NCBI GenBank assembly: GCA_949283025.1
Contig: CASDRB010000004.1
Span: forward strand, 62,001-126,000
DNA: 64,000 bases
Direction: 5' to 3'
Source: an uncultured bacterium
Lineage (GTDB): Bacteria; Bacillota_I; Bacilli_A; RFN20; CAG-826
Positions 1 through 9,280 of the stretch are shown here, piece after piece. Both the position numbers and the translations under genes were made by a program. The notes under the pieces were generated by a model. That model had not been told where the DNA came from and did not search any database. It saw only the letters and a program-made list of their open reading frames with translations. The stretch's first letter is position 1, and the number at the start of each line of letters is the position of its first letter.

Positions 1-524
1 ATAAAATCAATTTAGGACAAAGTTTACAATTGCCTTCATATGCGCTTTTGGTCAGCCAACATCATGACTATCAAAATTATATAGTTGGTGGTTTATATAT
101 TAACCAAGTTATTCCTGATGATATAAACATTCGCATCGATGATATAAACAATTTAACATATTTAAAATTAAAAGGTCGGTCCTTGGAAAATCTTGACTAT
201 TGTTTAGCAATGGAACCAAATTATTTAAATAAAGACATCAAATTTATCGCTAATATTTTTCCAGCAGGAAAAAGCGCGTTTTCAAAAAAAGGATTTGTTG
301 ATGATTCGCAGATGAAATCATACATAGAGCAATGTCGAAAATTTTATTTGGAGGCAGATCAAAAAATTAGAGATAATCAGTTTAATGTCTCGCCAAAAAG
401 ATATTCATCTTCAACATCGTGCCAATATTGTCCTTACAATGATATTTGTTATGTAAAGTATTATCAATTTGTGACCATAGAAGATGAAGAACAAGATGAA
501 GAGGAAGCAAATGATGGCAATTAA
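1..524 (+). CDS. addB: AddB/RexB-type helicase-nuclease subunit, C-terminal part (5' end outside window)
   Basis: The reading frame is open from the window edge (codons from base 3), so this is the 3' end of a longer gene. A TTG at 30 lies inside the 'LQLPSYALL' stretch typical of the AddB C-terminal nuclease domain and is not a start. Near the end is C-x2-C-x5-C (CQYCPYNDIC, about 421-450), which with a Cys upstream of the window would make the iron-sulfur cluster of AddB nucleases. The product pairs with AddA to resect double-strand breaks for recombination. The tail is acidic. The gene overlaps addA by 11 nt, so the two are probably translationally coupled. The upstream catalytic PD-(D/E)XK residues cannot be judged here. 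Confidence 0.85.
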   Translation, partial: KINLGQSLQLPSYALLVSQHHDYQNYIVGGLYINQVIPDDINIRIDDINNLTYLKLKGRSLENLDYCLAMEPNYLNKDIKFIANIFPAGKSAFSKKGFVDDSQMKSYIEQCRKFYLEADQKIRDNQFNVSPKRYSSSTSCQYCPYNDICYVKYYQFVTIEDEEQDEEEANDGN

Positions 525-3500
525 TTGGAGCAAGCAGCAACAACAAGCAATCACCTCTATCAACACTAATGAATTAGTGAATGCAGGTGCAGGAAGTGGT
601 AAAACCGCTGTTTTAAGCGAGCATGTTATATATTTGTTGGAAAATGGGTATCAGTTAAATGAAATGTTGATTATGACTTTTACCAATTTGGCCGCTAATG
701 AAATGAAACAGCGCATCAAAAAAAAGATTGATGAAAAGCCTAATTTAAGAAAAAAGTTTTCTCATTTGGTTGATTCGTCACACATTGAAACATTTGATGC
801 TTTTGCCTTGTTTTTAGTTAGGAAATATCATTATTTATTTGACATTGAAAAAAATGTCAATATCATTGATTCGTCTATTTTAAACATTCAAAAAAATAAA
901 ATATTAAATTGTATTTTTGACAAAAAATACGAAGCCAATGATTTAAATTTTATTAATTTAATTAAAAAATATTGCGTTAAGTCAGATGATAATTTAAAAA
1001 ATCTTGTTTTAGCAATTCATGAATTAAGCGAAAAAAAAGTTGATAAAAAAGAATATTTAACAAACTATATCCAAAAACATTACAGCGAAAATTTTATCGA
1101 TGAATTAATTTTAATTCGCTTTAAAGAACTGCAAAAATCAATTATTTATTTAAAAAACGCCGCTAATACTTTGCAAGATGATAGAGATGTTGAATCATTA
1201 AATGTTTTTTTTGATAATTTATTGCAATGCCAAAATTACGACGATTTATATGGCCAATTATTTTTGGTTTCATTTCCAAATAAACCTCGCACTTTGAAAA
1301 ACTCAAATTTTGACGATAGTAAGAAACGTGAGTCAATTAAAAAAGAATATAAAAAATTATTGAAATCTATTGGCTTTAAAGAAGAAATAAAATCCAATTA
1401 TTTTAATCAAAAAGAAGATGTCCAAACGTTAATTGGCATTGCTATTGAATTAGATAATGAATTAGATGAATTTAAAAGAAAACGCAATGTTTATGATTTT
1501 AGCGATATAGCTTTGATGGCGTTAAAAATAGTTGAAAATCAAAACATATTAAAAGAATTAAAATGTATTTTTAAATACATTATGGTAGATGAATATCAAG
1601 ATACGTCTGATATTCAAGAATCTTTGATTTTAAAATTAGCTAATAATAATGTGTTTATGGTTGGAGATGTCAAACAATCTATATATCGTTTTAGAAATGC
1701 TAATTGCAATATTTTCCAAGAGAAGTATAATCGCTATTCTACAAACAACGGTGGTCATAAAATTGACATGACCGCTAACTATCGTTCAAGAGAGGAATTG
1801 ATTGACGATTTTAATTATGTTTTTTCAAACTTGATGAAGCCTGAATATAATTTAATTGACTATCTTGATGGTCATATCACCGAATTTGGGGAACAAAAAT
1901 ACAATCAGTTTAAAAACATAAAGCAAAAATACGGATTGAGTTTTTATCGTTATATTTTCGATAAAAATATTGGTTACGCCACTCAAGAAGCAAAAATAAT
2001 CGCATCCGATATCATTCATAAAATTAATGAAAAATTCGAGATTTTTGATCGCGATATTAATAAATTGCGACCAGCATGTTTTTCTGATTTTGCGATTATT
2101 ATCGATCGCGGTAGCGATTTTGATTATTATCGCCGCGTTTTTTCTGAATTTAATATTCCTCTTTTTGTGTTGGACGATGAAATTACAAATAAAAAAGATT
2201 TATTCATGATTGCTCGCAGTTTGATAATTGTCTATCATTCATTTATTAATCAAAATTTTGACAGCAAATTTAAACATGCATTTATTTCTTTGGCGCGTAG
2301 TTTTTTATGTGAATATGACGATCAAAAAATTTATCAAATTATATTAAAAAATAATTATTGCGATGACGATATAATTCTTAAAATTAACAAAGTTTGTAAA
2401 GACTACCAACATCATAGTCTAAAGACAATTTTAATAGCTTTATTTGATGCGTTTGATTTTGTTAAAAAAATACAAAAAGTGGGGGATTATAATTCATATA
2501 TTTATGATTACAATATCTCTATTAATTTAATGGATACTTTGGATAAATTACACTATACATTGGATGATTGTGTTGAATACTTAGATGATTTAAAAACTAA
2601 TAAAAGCGACATTAAAAATCCACCAGTAAATGAATCAGAAAATGCAGTAACGTTGTTAAACATCCATAAATCCAAAGGATTAGAATATTCGATTTGTTAT
2701 TACGCTGGAATTCATAAAGCATTTAATAAAGATGATTTAAAAGGAAAGTTTGGGGTATCGTCTAAATATGGTATTTATCTGCCTATCGTTGAATCAAATA
2801 ATTTAGAAAACATCGTTAAATGTTTACATATTTCATTAGAAGAAAAGGAAGATTTTCAAGAAAAGCTAAGATTGTTATATGTAGCAATCACTAGAGCTAA
2901 AGAATGCGCCATTATTTTAACTAGATCAAATTTAAGCAATCAACCCATTAATTTAACTAAAGCAAAAAGTTTTGAGCAAATGCTTTTTTCTATTAATTTC
3001 AACGATAAATATTATTGTGATGTTAGTATTGATGAAGTTATGTTAAAAGAAAAAGATGTTGAAGATAATATTGACTTTCAATTGAAACAATCGCCAAAGT
3101 TTGATTTTATAAAAATTGAAAAAAAGAAGGCCTCTAAAACACTTTCTTTTTCAGTTGATGAATCAATTATTGAACTCGGAAACCAATTGCACAGCATTCT
3201 TGAACATTGCGATTTTGAAAGCAAAGACTTATCCTTTATTACAAATTCATATTGGAAACAAAAAATTGCAAACATTATTAATTTGCCAATTTTTAATAAT
3301 GTTAAAAACGAACAAATTAGACACGAATTCCCATTTTTTGATAATGATAATCAAGTATATGGAATCATCGATTTTTTGCTCATTAAAGACGATGAAATTG
3401 ACATAATCGATTTTAAATTAAAAAATATTGATGATATTGCTTATTTAAAACAATTGCAAACATATTATAATTACATATCAACCATAGCAAATGGTCGAAA

Positions 3501-3564
3501 AATTAAAACATATTTAATTTCAATAATTGATGCGATTATTAAGGAGGTAAATTGCGATGAATAA
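514..3564 (+). CDS. addA: AddA/RexA-type ATP-dependent helicase-nuclease subunit A
   Basis: UvrD-like superfamily 1 helicase with a C-terminal nuclease, the AddB partner in double-strand-break processing. Seen motifs: Walker A GAGSGKT (about residues 25-31), Walker B VDEYQDTS (about 358), GDVKQSIYRFR, NYRSRE (about 421), motif VI LYVAITRAKE (about 790), then a PD-(D/E)XK-like end with GIIDF and IIDFKLK (about 950-968). At about 1016 aa it is shorter than the roughly 1200 aa usual in Bacillus. ATGs at 484, 496, 511 and 514 are in frame. GAGGAAG at 501-507 best serves 514 (or 511), so 514 is used. It overlaps addB upstream and the next gene by 8 nt, indicating one operon. Confidence 0.93.
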   Translation: MAINWSKQQQQAITSINTNELVNAGAGSGKTAVLSEHVIYLLENGYQLNEMLIMTFTNLAANEMKQRIKKKIDEKPNLRKKFSHLVDSSHIETFDAFALFLVRKYHYLFDIEKNVNIIDSSILNIQKNKILNCIFDKKYEANDLNFINLIKKYCVKSDDNLKNLVLAIHELSEKKVDKKEYLTNYIQKHYSENFIDELILIRFKELQKSIIYLKNAANTLQDDRDVESLNVFFDNLLQCQNYDDLYGQLFLVSFPNKPRTLKNSNFDDSKKRESIKKEYKKLLKSIGFKEEIKSNYFNQKEDVQTLIGIAIELDNELDEFKRKRNVYDFSDIALMALKIVENQNILKELKCIFKYIMVDEYQDTSDIQESLILKLANNNVFMVGDVKQSIYRFRNANCNIFQEKYNRYSTNNGGHKIDMTANYRSREELIDDFNYVFSNLMKPEYNLIDYLDGHITEFGEQKYNQFKNIKQKYGLSFYRYIFDKNIGYATQEAKIIASDIIHKINEKFEIFDRDINKLRPACFSDFAIIIDRGSDFDYYRRVFSEFNIPLFVLDDEITNKKDLFMIARSLIIVYHSFINQNFDSKFKHAFISLARSFLCEYDDQKIYQIILKNNYCDDDIILKINKVCKDYQHHSLKTILIALFDAFDFVKKIQKVGDYNSYIYDYNISINLMDTLDKLHYTLDDCVEYLDDLKTNKSDIKNPPVNESENAVTLLNIHKSKGLEYSICYYAGIHKAFNKDDLKGKFGVSSKYGIYLPIVESNNLENIVKCLHISLEEKEDFQEKLRLLYVAITRAKECAIILTRSNLSNQPINLTKAKSFEQMLFSINFNDKYYCDVSIDEVMLKEKDVEDNIDFQLKQSPKFDFIKIEKKKASKTLSFSVDESIIELGNQLHSILEHCDFESKDLSFITNSYWKQKIANIINLPIFNNVKNEQIRHEFPFFDNDNQVYGIIDFLLIKDDEIDIIDFKLKNIDDIAYLKQLQTYYNYISTIANGRKIKTYLISIIDAIIKEVNCDE

Positions 3565-4666
3565 AAAATTAAACAAAGAAGATGTTTATAAAATATTGTC
3601 TTTAATCAAAACTCAAAAACCGATTGATTTTGATTATGTTTTTGAAATTTATGATACCTCTTATGGAGCAATTTTGAGTTTAGAAGAAAATAACATTATA
3701 AGATTAGGTCAGCCTATCAATTCAATTAATTTGATTCAATATATAATTGGTGAATTGACATACAGCCTTTTAAAAAGAAATCAAGAAGAGACACAAAAAT
3801 TTTTAAAAGATGAAAAAATAAAAATGCAGATGGCTTCCATAGTCGCTGATAAATATATGTCAATGGAATTATTCAATTACCATGAAAAAAGTTTGGGAAA
3901 TAAATTTTTGCCACCAATTTCATCTTTAGATACATATTTAAACTTTATGGGCAATATGCTTAACAAAACTCCAAAAAATAATCCAAGCGAAACATTGGTA
4001 ATTGATTTGCTTGATAAATCTGTTAGCATCGCAAGGTGCGTTTTAGAATTGTTGTGTAAAGGTTTTGAAACCGAAGCTATGGCCTCTTGGAGAACGCTTC
4101 ATGAATGCGAATGCACTTTAATTTTGTTGGATAAGTATCGAAGGCCTTTGGTTGAGACATATTTAAAGCACATGCGATATGGCATAGCCTACCGTGGTGG
4201 AGTCGCTTCAAAAGAAGAAACTGACAAAATCTTTGAACAAATTAAATCCGAAATGAAAGAACACGAATTAAAAAGCAAGGATATGAAAAAATTCATTGAG
4301 TATGGGTGGCTATATTATACTAAAGAAGGCGAAGTGGAAAATTTTAAATTGAATTTTAGAGATGGCTTACAAACTGCTGCTGGATTGCATTCTTATTCAA
4401 AAATCTATGAAGCGTCTTCTGAAATTGTCCATTCGACGCCGATGCTTATTTATTCAAACAAAGTCTATTATTATTTGTTAACATTGTTAAATTTATATGA
4501 ATCGTTTTTTCGAATTGAAAAAATTTTTAGCGATTATTTCTTCGCTAAGTCATTTCAATCTCAAATGGGACAATACAATCAAATGAGAAATATTTATTAT
4601 TCACAGCTCATCTCAATTTATAAAAACGAAAGAGAAAGGTTTGATAGCCTTGTAAAAATAAAATAA
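3557..4666 (+). CDS. DUF5677-like protein of unknown function
   Basis: Protein of 369 aa resembling the DUF5677 family: a helical central region (SIARCVLELLCKGFETEAMA..RTLHE) followed by an 'ASSEIVHST' motif about 100 residues on. Family function is not established. No signal peptide or clear membrane segment is seen, so it is probably cytosolic. AAGGAGG stands about 9 nt before the ATG, and the start lies inside the last codons of addA (8-nt overlap), so it is read with addAB. Base composition matches its neighbours. The IS element begins 12 nt after its stop. The family call rests on remembered sequence pattern only. Confidence 0.6.
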   Translation: MNKKLNKEDVYKILSLIKTQKPIDFDYVFEIYDTSYGAILSLEENNIIRLGQPINSINLIQYIIGELTYSLLKRNQEETQKFLKDEKIKMQMASIVADKYMSMELFNYHEKSLGNKFLPPISSLDTYLNFMGNMLNKTPKNNPSETLVIDLLDKSVSIARCVLELLCKGFETEAMASWRTLHECECTLILLDKYRRPLVETYLKHMRYGIAYRGGVASKEETDKIFEQIKSEMKEHELKSKDMKKFIEYGWLYYTKEGEVENFKLNFRDGLQTAAGLHSYSKIYEASSEIVHSTPMLIYSNKVYYYLLTLLNLYESFFRIEKIFSDYFFAKSFQSQMGQYNQMRNIYYSQLISIYKNERERFDSLVKIK

Positions 4667-4678
4667 AAAACTCCACAA
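4663..4678. terminator. Left half of a bidirectional terminator split by the IS
   Basis: An A-run followed by AACTCCACAA. Its partner TGTGGAGTT plus T-run lies at 6046-6060 beyond the IS. Removing the element and one CAA copy gives an 8-bp stem AACTCCAC/GTGGAGTT with loop AAAT, flanked by A- and T-tracts. That is a normal shared terminator for the convergent genes on either side. Confidence 0.7.
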
Positions 4679-4717
4679 TTGAACTAGTCAACGAAAAGTA
4701 GACAGTTCAAAAAAGCA

Positions 4718-5524
4718 TCAATACCCCATGTCAGTTTTATACTGATGTGGGGTTTTATATTTTAGGCAATACATCGGACGCTCATAGTTGTAATAATTGA
4801 TGTAATATTTTATCAAAGATAAAACATCATCACATTTCTTCAAATTAAAATCGATGTATAGTTCGTCTTTAATCCATCCGTTTAGAGATTCATCTATTGG
4901 ATTATCTGTCGGAGTTCCTGCTCGAGACATTGAATGAATAATGTTATTATTAGTTAGAAGCTTGTTAAAGGCTTCAAAAGAATAAACCGAACCTTGATCT
5001 GTATGCAACGTAGATAAGTTGGTTTGTTCTTTTTCTTTTATTAAACCTATAACTTGTTCCAATCCTTCAAAATATGGTTTCACATCACCTTTTCAATCAG
5101 TTAATCCAAATCCCACAATTTCACGGTTGAATGTATCGAAATATAATGTGAGTTCATAATAGACTCCTCTGGAATAAAAGCACGTCATATCTGATACGAT
5201 GATTTGCAATGGTTTAGATGAATTCCAGTTATTCCATATAAGATTTGGATAGATATAACCGCTTTCTCCTGGCTTCTTGTATCGATAATGTTTTGATTCG
5301 CACATTATCCCTGCATGCTTTCTGCATCTATAGACATATTCAGGTGACATGATCACTCCATGATGTTTTTTGATATAGGCCGCTAACCAACGATAACCAT
5401 AAGCTTTATGTTTAGATGATTGTTCTTTAATATATTCCACATCCTTCATTCTTTGGATATGCCTTGTTGATGGATGAGCTTTACGATATTTCCATTTATA
5501 ATATCCACTTCGATTGATATCCAT
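4718..5524 (-). pseudogene. IS3 transposase OrfB, interrupted by an in-frame TGA
   Basis: DDE integrase-type transposase. Upstream codons (RLEYEVLEELSKQYPV) before the ATG at 5524 also look coding. The rve domain residues are all present: Asp in IIVSDMT, Asp in LHTDQGS, Glu in DNPIDESLNG. A TGA at 5093-5095 splits the frame between the first and second Asp. Reading continues in the same frame (GLTD-stop-KGDVKPYFEGL), so one substitution such as CGA or TGG to TGA explains it. Since UGA is a stop elsewhere in this window, the product should be truncated unless read through. A downstream GTG (5083) gives only the second half. Confidence 0.85.
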
Positions 5525-5627
5525 AACATTACATAGTAATGAAACGGGATATTGCTTTGATAATTCTTCTAAGACTTCGTATTCAAGTCTTTGATAGTAA
5601 CGTATTCCTTTTTTGAACCAACTCCTT

Positions 5628-5954
5628 TCACTTGGTACCCTTTTTTAATCGGGCTACCTCAATCTTTAGTTTCATGTTTTCAAATTCTAATTCCTCTTCT
5701 TTGGAAAGATGCTTTCTGTTTTGATACTTGGATAATGGATTACCTTTACTGCCTGCTGTACTTTTTCCAGTTTGGCTTTTTAATCCGTCAATACCATACA
5801 TACGGTATTTGTCTCGCCATCTTCCTAATAATCGCGCACTAACGCCATATTTTTGGGCCGTTTTTCTTCGACCTTTTTGATAGCTCTCAAGAACAATTGT
5901 TTCTTTTTCTTCGGGGCTTCTCATTATGTTTTTTGTTCCTTCTGGTCTTCCCAT
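5628..5954 (-). CDS. IS3 transposase OrfA (helix-turn-helix)
   Basis: A 108-aa helix-turn-helix protein: 'RRKTAQKYGVSARLLGRWRDKY' is the DNA-binding part, and the C-terminus (LEFENMKLKIEVARLKK) is a leucine-zipper-like helix typical of IS3 OrfA. GAGGT precedes the ATG. Near the end is A AAA AAG (within 5640-5648), the form of an IS3 -1 frameshift signal. However, the -1 frame stops after about 24 codons (5569-5571), while orfB lies in the third frame. A simple OrfAB fusion is therefore not produced as the sequence stands, and an indel may have occurred here. Confidence 0.8.
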   Translation of the reverse strand: MGRPEGTKNIMRSPEEKETIVLESYQKGRRKTAQKYGVSARLLGRWRDKYRMYGIDGLKSQTGKSTAGSKGNPLSKYQNRKHLSKEEELEFENMKLKIEVARLKKGTK

Positions 5955-6041
5955 TCAATAACCTCCTTTTCAATAGAATAGCAAAAGAAAAAGTGGATAG
6001 GATTCTTTTTTACCCTTGTCCACTTTTATACTAGCACTTCA

Positions 6042-6060
6042 CAAATGTGGAGTTATTTTT
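6042..6060. terminator. Right half of the terminator split by the IS
   Basis: CAA duplication copy followed by ATGTGGAGTT and a T-rich tract ending at the stop codon of the uridine kinase-like gene. It pairs with AACTCCACA at 4669-4677 once the IS is removed. Confidence 0.7.
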
Positions 6061-7699
6061 ATACATCAGCGTAACAACTTCCGCCGATAAATTCGCGGAA
6101 TACAGAATTGCACGGCACCCATTCATCGCTTAAATCATCAAAGAATTTTAACATTCTTATTAAACGTTCTGCCATGGGGAAGTGTTTAGAATCGCGATCT
6201 ATTTTTTCTAATAGCGGCATCGCATATTTTTTCATGACGCTCAATTCGTAAACCAAGAATGAATTAAATACATAATCAGCTCCTTCTTGATTGTCATAAA
6301 TCCATTTAAATTCGCCCTTTCTAACGCTTGGCCACATTTCTAATGTGTCGATTGCGGACGCATTTCTAAACTGATAGTCTCTCACAATACGTCGCAACAA
6401 TCTCAAGTCTGTCAACGATAATGGGTTGTGATTGTCATATTGTATTTGAGCTTGTGGAGCAATGTATATTTTAAATTTTTGATGTCGCGGAATAGATATA
6501 GTCAATTGATCGTTTAAGGCGTGAATTCCTTCAATAATGAGCGGTTGATTATCGTTTATTTTAATGACTCGACCAGGTACACGTTTTCCCAATTGGAAAT
6601 CAAATTTAGGAAGTTGAACTTCTAATCCTTCAATTAAGTCCGCAATATTTTTGTTAAATAATTCAACATCTAATGCGCGAATATCTTCCAAATCGGGTTC
6701 TCCATTTTCATCTTTTGGGACTAAATCTTTGCTCAAATAATAATCGTCAATCGAAATCCTAATTGGTTTAATACCACGGCTTAATAATTCGATTCTTAAA
6801 CGATTAGCAAATGTAGTTTTTCCACTTGAAGAAGGTCCGGCGATGCAAATCAATCTAACCGACTCGATTTCTTGTTCGATTAAATCTCCAAGTTCGGCAA
6901 ATTGACCATTATGAGTATGTTCGCACATATTGATAAAGTCAACCGCACCATAATTTCTTGTCATTTCATTAATTCCACTGATAGTGTCAATTCCAGTTAA
7001 AGCTGCCCAAGCGTGAGCTCTTTTTAAAGTTCTTCCATATGTTGGCGCATCTTTGAATTCAGGAATAGTTCCTCCGCATTCATATCGTGGATATTGAATA
7101 ATGATTCCAGGAGAATAAAATCTTATTTTCCATTTGTTGATATAACCAGTTGATGGAACCATACGTTCATACATATAGTTTCGATATGTTCCGCAAGTGT
7201 ACATATGAGCATCTTTTTCTGGACGATACTCTAGAAGGGCTAGTTTATCTAAAAAACCTTCGTCTTTAAAAATTTTAGCAGCATCTTCTTTGGCAATTTT
7301 TGATCTGACCATTGGAAGGTCAGCAGCCACTAAACGTTCCATTTCCTTGACTAATTCAAGAGTTAGTTTAGTGGTGGCAATCTTTCTGCCGTTTAAAATT
7401 TGTAAAAAAACAGATCGTGAGATATTGTAAGAAAATCGGAAGCTAACTTCGGGCGCAATATTATACATGGCCATCGCTACTAGATAACGAACAGAAGCTT
7501 CATAGATTTTTATTGAATCTCGATCTTTGCATGTTAAAGGTTCGACAACACAGTCACTATCTAACATGTAAGTCAATTCTCTAACGCGATTGTTGATACG
7601 GGCACACACATAGTCGCGATTATCACCGACGACATCAAGGATAGAAACAGCCTTGTTGTAGTGTTTTTCTTCACCGTTAAATTTTACAGTAAACCCCAT
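6059..7699 (-). CDS. Uridine kinase-like nucleoside kinase with N-terminal TGS-like region
   Basis: A 546-aa protein of the family in which a uridine/cytidine kinase domain follows a region related to the N-terminus of threonyl-tRNA synthetase. The N-terminus (VKFNGEEKHYNKAVSILDV) is ubiquitin/TGS-like. The P-loop GPSSSGKTTFANRL is near residue 290, followed by SIDDYY and the lid-side 'IIEGIHALN'. Expected activity is phosphorylation of a nucleoside with NTP; substrate is not readable. GGAGGT lies 8 nt before the ATG, and TTTACA-N17-TACAAT lies upstream. It is a single gene converging on the DUF5677-like gene. Length is normal for the family. Confidence 0.85.
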   Translation of the reverse strand: MGFTVKFNGEEKHYNKAVSILDVVGDNRDYVCARINNRVRELTYMLDSDCVVEPLTCKDRDSIKIYEASVRYLVAMAMYNIAPEVSFRFSYNISRSVFLQILNGRKIATTKLTLELVKEMERLVAADLPMVRSKIAKEDAAKIFKDEGFLDKLALLEYRPEKDAHMYTCGTYRNYMYERMVPSTGYINKWKIRFYSPGIIIQYPRYECGGTIPEFKDAPTYGRTLKRAHAWAALTGIDTISGINEMTRNYGAVDFINMCEHTHNGQFAELGDLIEQEIESVRLICIAGPSSSGKTTFANRLRIELLSRGIKPIRISIDDYYLSKDLVPKDENGEPDLEDIRALDVELFNKNIADLIEGLEVQLPKFDFQLGKRVPGRVIKINDNQPLIIEGIHALNDQLTISIPRHQKFKIYIAPQAQIQYDNHNPLSLTDLRLLRRIVRDYQFRNASAIDTLEMWPSVRKGEFKWIYDNQEGADYVFNSFLVYELSVMKKYAMPLLEKIDRDSKHFPMAERLIRMLKFFDDLSDEWVPCNSVFREFIGGSCYADV

Positions 7700-8075
7700 T
7701 AATCATACCTCCTTTTTTCTAACCTATATTATTGTATTTTATTCCTAATACATTGTAAACTAATTTGGTTTTAATTGATTTATCAAAAATAAGTTGTTTG
7801 CGACGTTAATGTGTTTGCTTTAAAAAAATATAATGCAATCGCCTGGTTTTTAAATATAAAGCTTTTGTATAAAATTTAGATGTTTTAAAGAAAATTTTTA
7901 AAAAATAAAATCAAAATATGTATATATTATTCGAATGAAAACATATTGATATTTTAACTACGCACATTTTCATCATAAATAACTAAAAAATAAAATTTCT
8001 ATACAATCTTTCTTATTTTTATTTAAAACAACATTTGTAAATGATATAATTCTTATGAATTATGAGAGGGTATTT
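7700..8075. promoter_or_regulatory. Divergent intergenic region with promoters for the uridine kinase-like and pfp genes
   Basis: About 375 bp, very AT-rich, without a supported gene. Minus-strand promoter: TTTACA (7754-7759), 17 nt, TACAAT (7731-7736). Plus-strand -10 TATAAT at 8045-8050 with only a weak -35 (TTTAAA near 8022). Nothing else convincing was seen; a weak inverted pair AATATGT/ACATATT near 7915-7950 has a long loop. Confidence 0.55.
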
Positions 8076-9278
8076 ATGAAAAAAAACATGGTTTATATTC
8101 AAAGCGGTGGTCCCACAACCGTTATTAATTCATCGTTATATGGTGCAATTAGAGAAGCGCAAAGACATCCAGATGTGATAGGCTTGATTTTTGGTTCTTT
8201 GCATGGAATTGAAGGTTTGATTAACGATGATTTGATAATTTTAAATGAAGAAGATGATAAAGAAATCGAATTATTAAAGCAAACTAGCGGTGCCATTTTA
8301 GGTTCTACGCGAATGAAACTCCCCAAGGATTATCATGATCCTGTTTATTATCAAATAACTGAAAATATTAAAAAGCACAACATTGGTTATATTTTTATAA
8401 ATGGTGGAAACGATTCTATGGATACTTGCCATCGTATTTCTGAATTGTGCGATGAATTAGGCTTAGATGTGCATGTTATTGGTGTGCCAAAAACAATCGA
8501 TAATGATTTAGCTGTTACTGATCATTCTCTTGGTTTTGGCAGTGCAGCAAAATATGTCATCAACTGTGTTGCCCAAATTTCTATTGATGCCCGTTGTTTT
8601 CGCAAAGGTAAAGTGCACATTGTTGAAATCATGGGTAGAAGTGCTGGTTGGCTTACCGCTTCCACCGATTTGTTAGACGATGATGTTCGTCCTGATTTAA
8701 TTTATATTCCTGAAATTAAATTCACTATTCCACAATTTTTAGAAGATGTTAGAAAAATTTATGCTAAAAAAGGAAGCGTAATTATTGCATTAAGCGAAGG
8801 TGTCGATTTTCCTCGTGCATGTTATTCTGGCCCAGTCGATGCTTTTGGGCATGCTCAATTAGAAGGTATCGCTGACGAATTAGCCGAACACGTTAAAGAA
8901 AAACTCAAATTACCAATCAGAGTTATTGAATTAAGCGTTCCGCAAAGAGCTTTTGCTCCAACTATGTCGAAAATTGACCAAGAAGAAGCGATTAAAACTG
9001 GCGAAGAAGCGGTTAAAGCAGCATTGAAAGGAGAAAAAGGCAAAATGGTTGTCCTTCATCGTTTGAGCAATTCTCCTTATAAAATAGAATACGAAATTGA
9101 AGATGTTGGTTTAATTGCCAATGCAGTAAGAATGATTCCTGATCGATTTATTGCTGATCAAACAAGAATGGATCCAGAATTTAAAGAGTACATTGAACCA
9201 TTAATTCAAGGCGAAGTCGATATCGCTTATGAAAAAGGAATTGTAAAATTCACTCATTTTAAAAAAATTAAGGCTTAA
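8076..9278 (+). CDS. pfp: 6-phosphofructokinase, pyrophosphate-type signature
   Basis: Phosphorylates fructose 6-phosphate in glycolysis. Residues fit the PPi-dependent class: GGND (Asp where ATP enzymes have the second Gly of GGDG) and PKTIDND (Lys where ATP enzymes have Gly). Other motifs are IQSGGPTTVINSS and EIMGRSAGW. About 400 aa, the usual size of this class. An ATG at 8055 lies only 4 nt after the -10 box, whereas GAGAGGG (8064-8070) correctly spaces the ATG at 8076, which is chosen. It is 2 nt from atpI, so it heads the ATP synthase operon. An ATP-type PfkA is encoded at 53622. Donor preference is inferred from residues. Confidence 0.87.
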   Translation: MKKNMVYIQSGGPTTVINSSLYGAIREAQRHPDVIGLIFGSLHGIEGLINDDLIILNEEDDKEIELLKQTSGAILGSTRMKLPKDYHDPVYYQITENIKKHNIGYIFINGGNDSMDTCHRISELCDELGLDVHVIGVPKTIDNDLAVTDHSLGFGSAAKYVINCVAQISIDARCFRKGKVHIVEIMGRSAGWLTASTDLLDDDVRPDLIYIPEIKFTIPQFLEDVRKIYAKKGSVIIALSEGVDFPRACYSGPVDAFGHAQLEGIADELAEHVKEKLKLPIRVIELSVPQRAFAPTMSKIDQEEAIKTGEEAVKAALKGEKGKMVVLHRLSNSPYKIEYEIEDVGLIANAVRMIPDRFIADQTRMDPEFKEYIEPLIQGEVDIAYEKGIVKFTHFKKIKA

Positions 9279-9280
9279 TT

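Larger units (their letters stand above)
4679..6041 (-). mobile_element. IS3-family insertion sequence (IS150-like), about 1363 bp
   Basis: The element encodes an orfA/orfB pair on the minus strand. Imperfect terminal inverted repeats: left TTGAACTAGTCAACGAAAAG, right (reverse complement) TGAAGTGCTAGTATAAAAG, each then AGT(A/G)GACA. A 3-bp CAA duplication flanks it (4676-4678 and 6042-6044). Size, two-ORF layout and DDE transposase fit IS3. The insertion point is the loop of the terminator between the DUF5677-like gene and the uridine kinase-like gene. orfB carries an in-frame TGA, so this copy is probably not autonomous. Exact ends depend on how the one-base asymmetry of the repeats is read. 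Confidence 0.85.

Noticed and set aside
5591-5842. Open frame antisense to the IS transposase genes
   Set aside because: It mirrors conserved coding on the other strand and has no ribosome site or recognisable motif.
7900-7960. AATATGT/ACATATT inverted repeat as an operator
   Set aside because: Short arms, long loop and extreme AT content make chance likely.
8055-8075. Upstream ATG at 8055 as the start of pfp
   Set aside because: It lies only 4 nt after the -10 box and adds residues not typical of the family; the ATG at 8076 has a proper GAGAGGG site.
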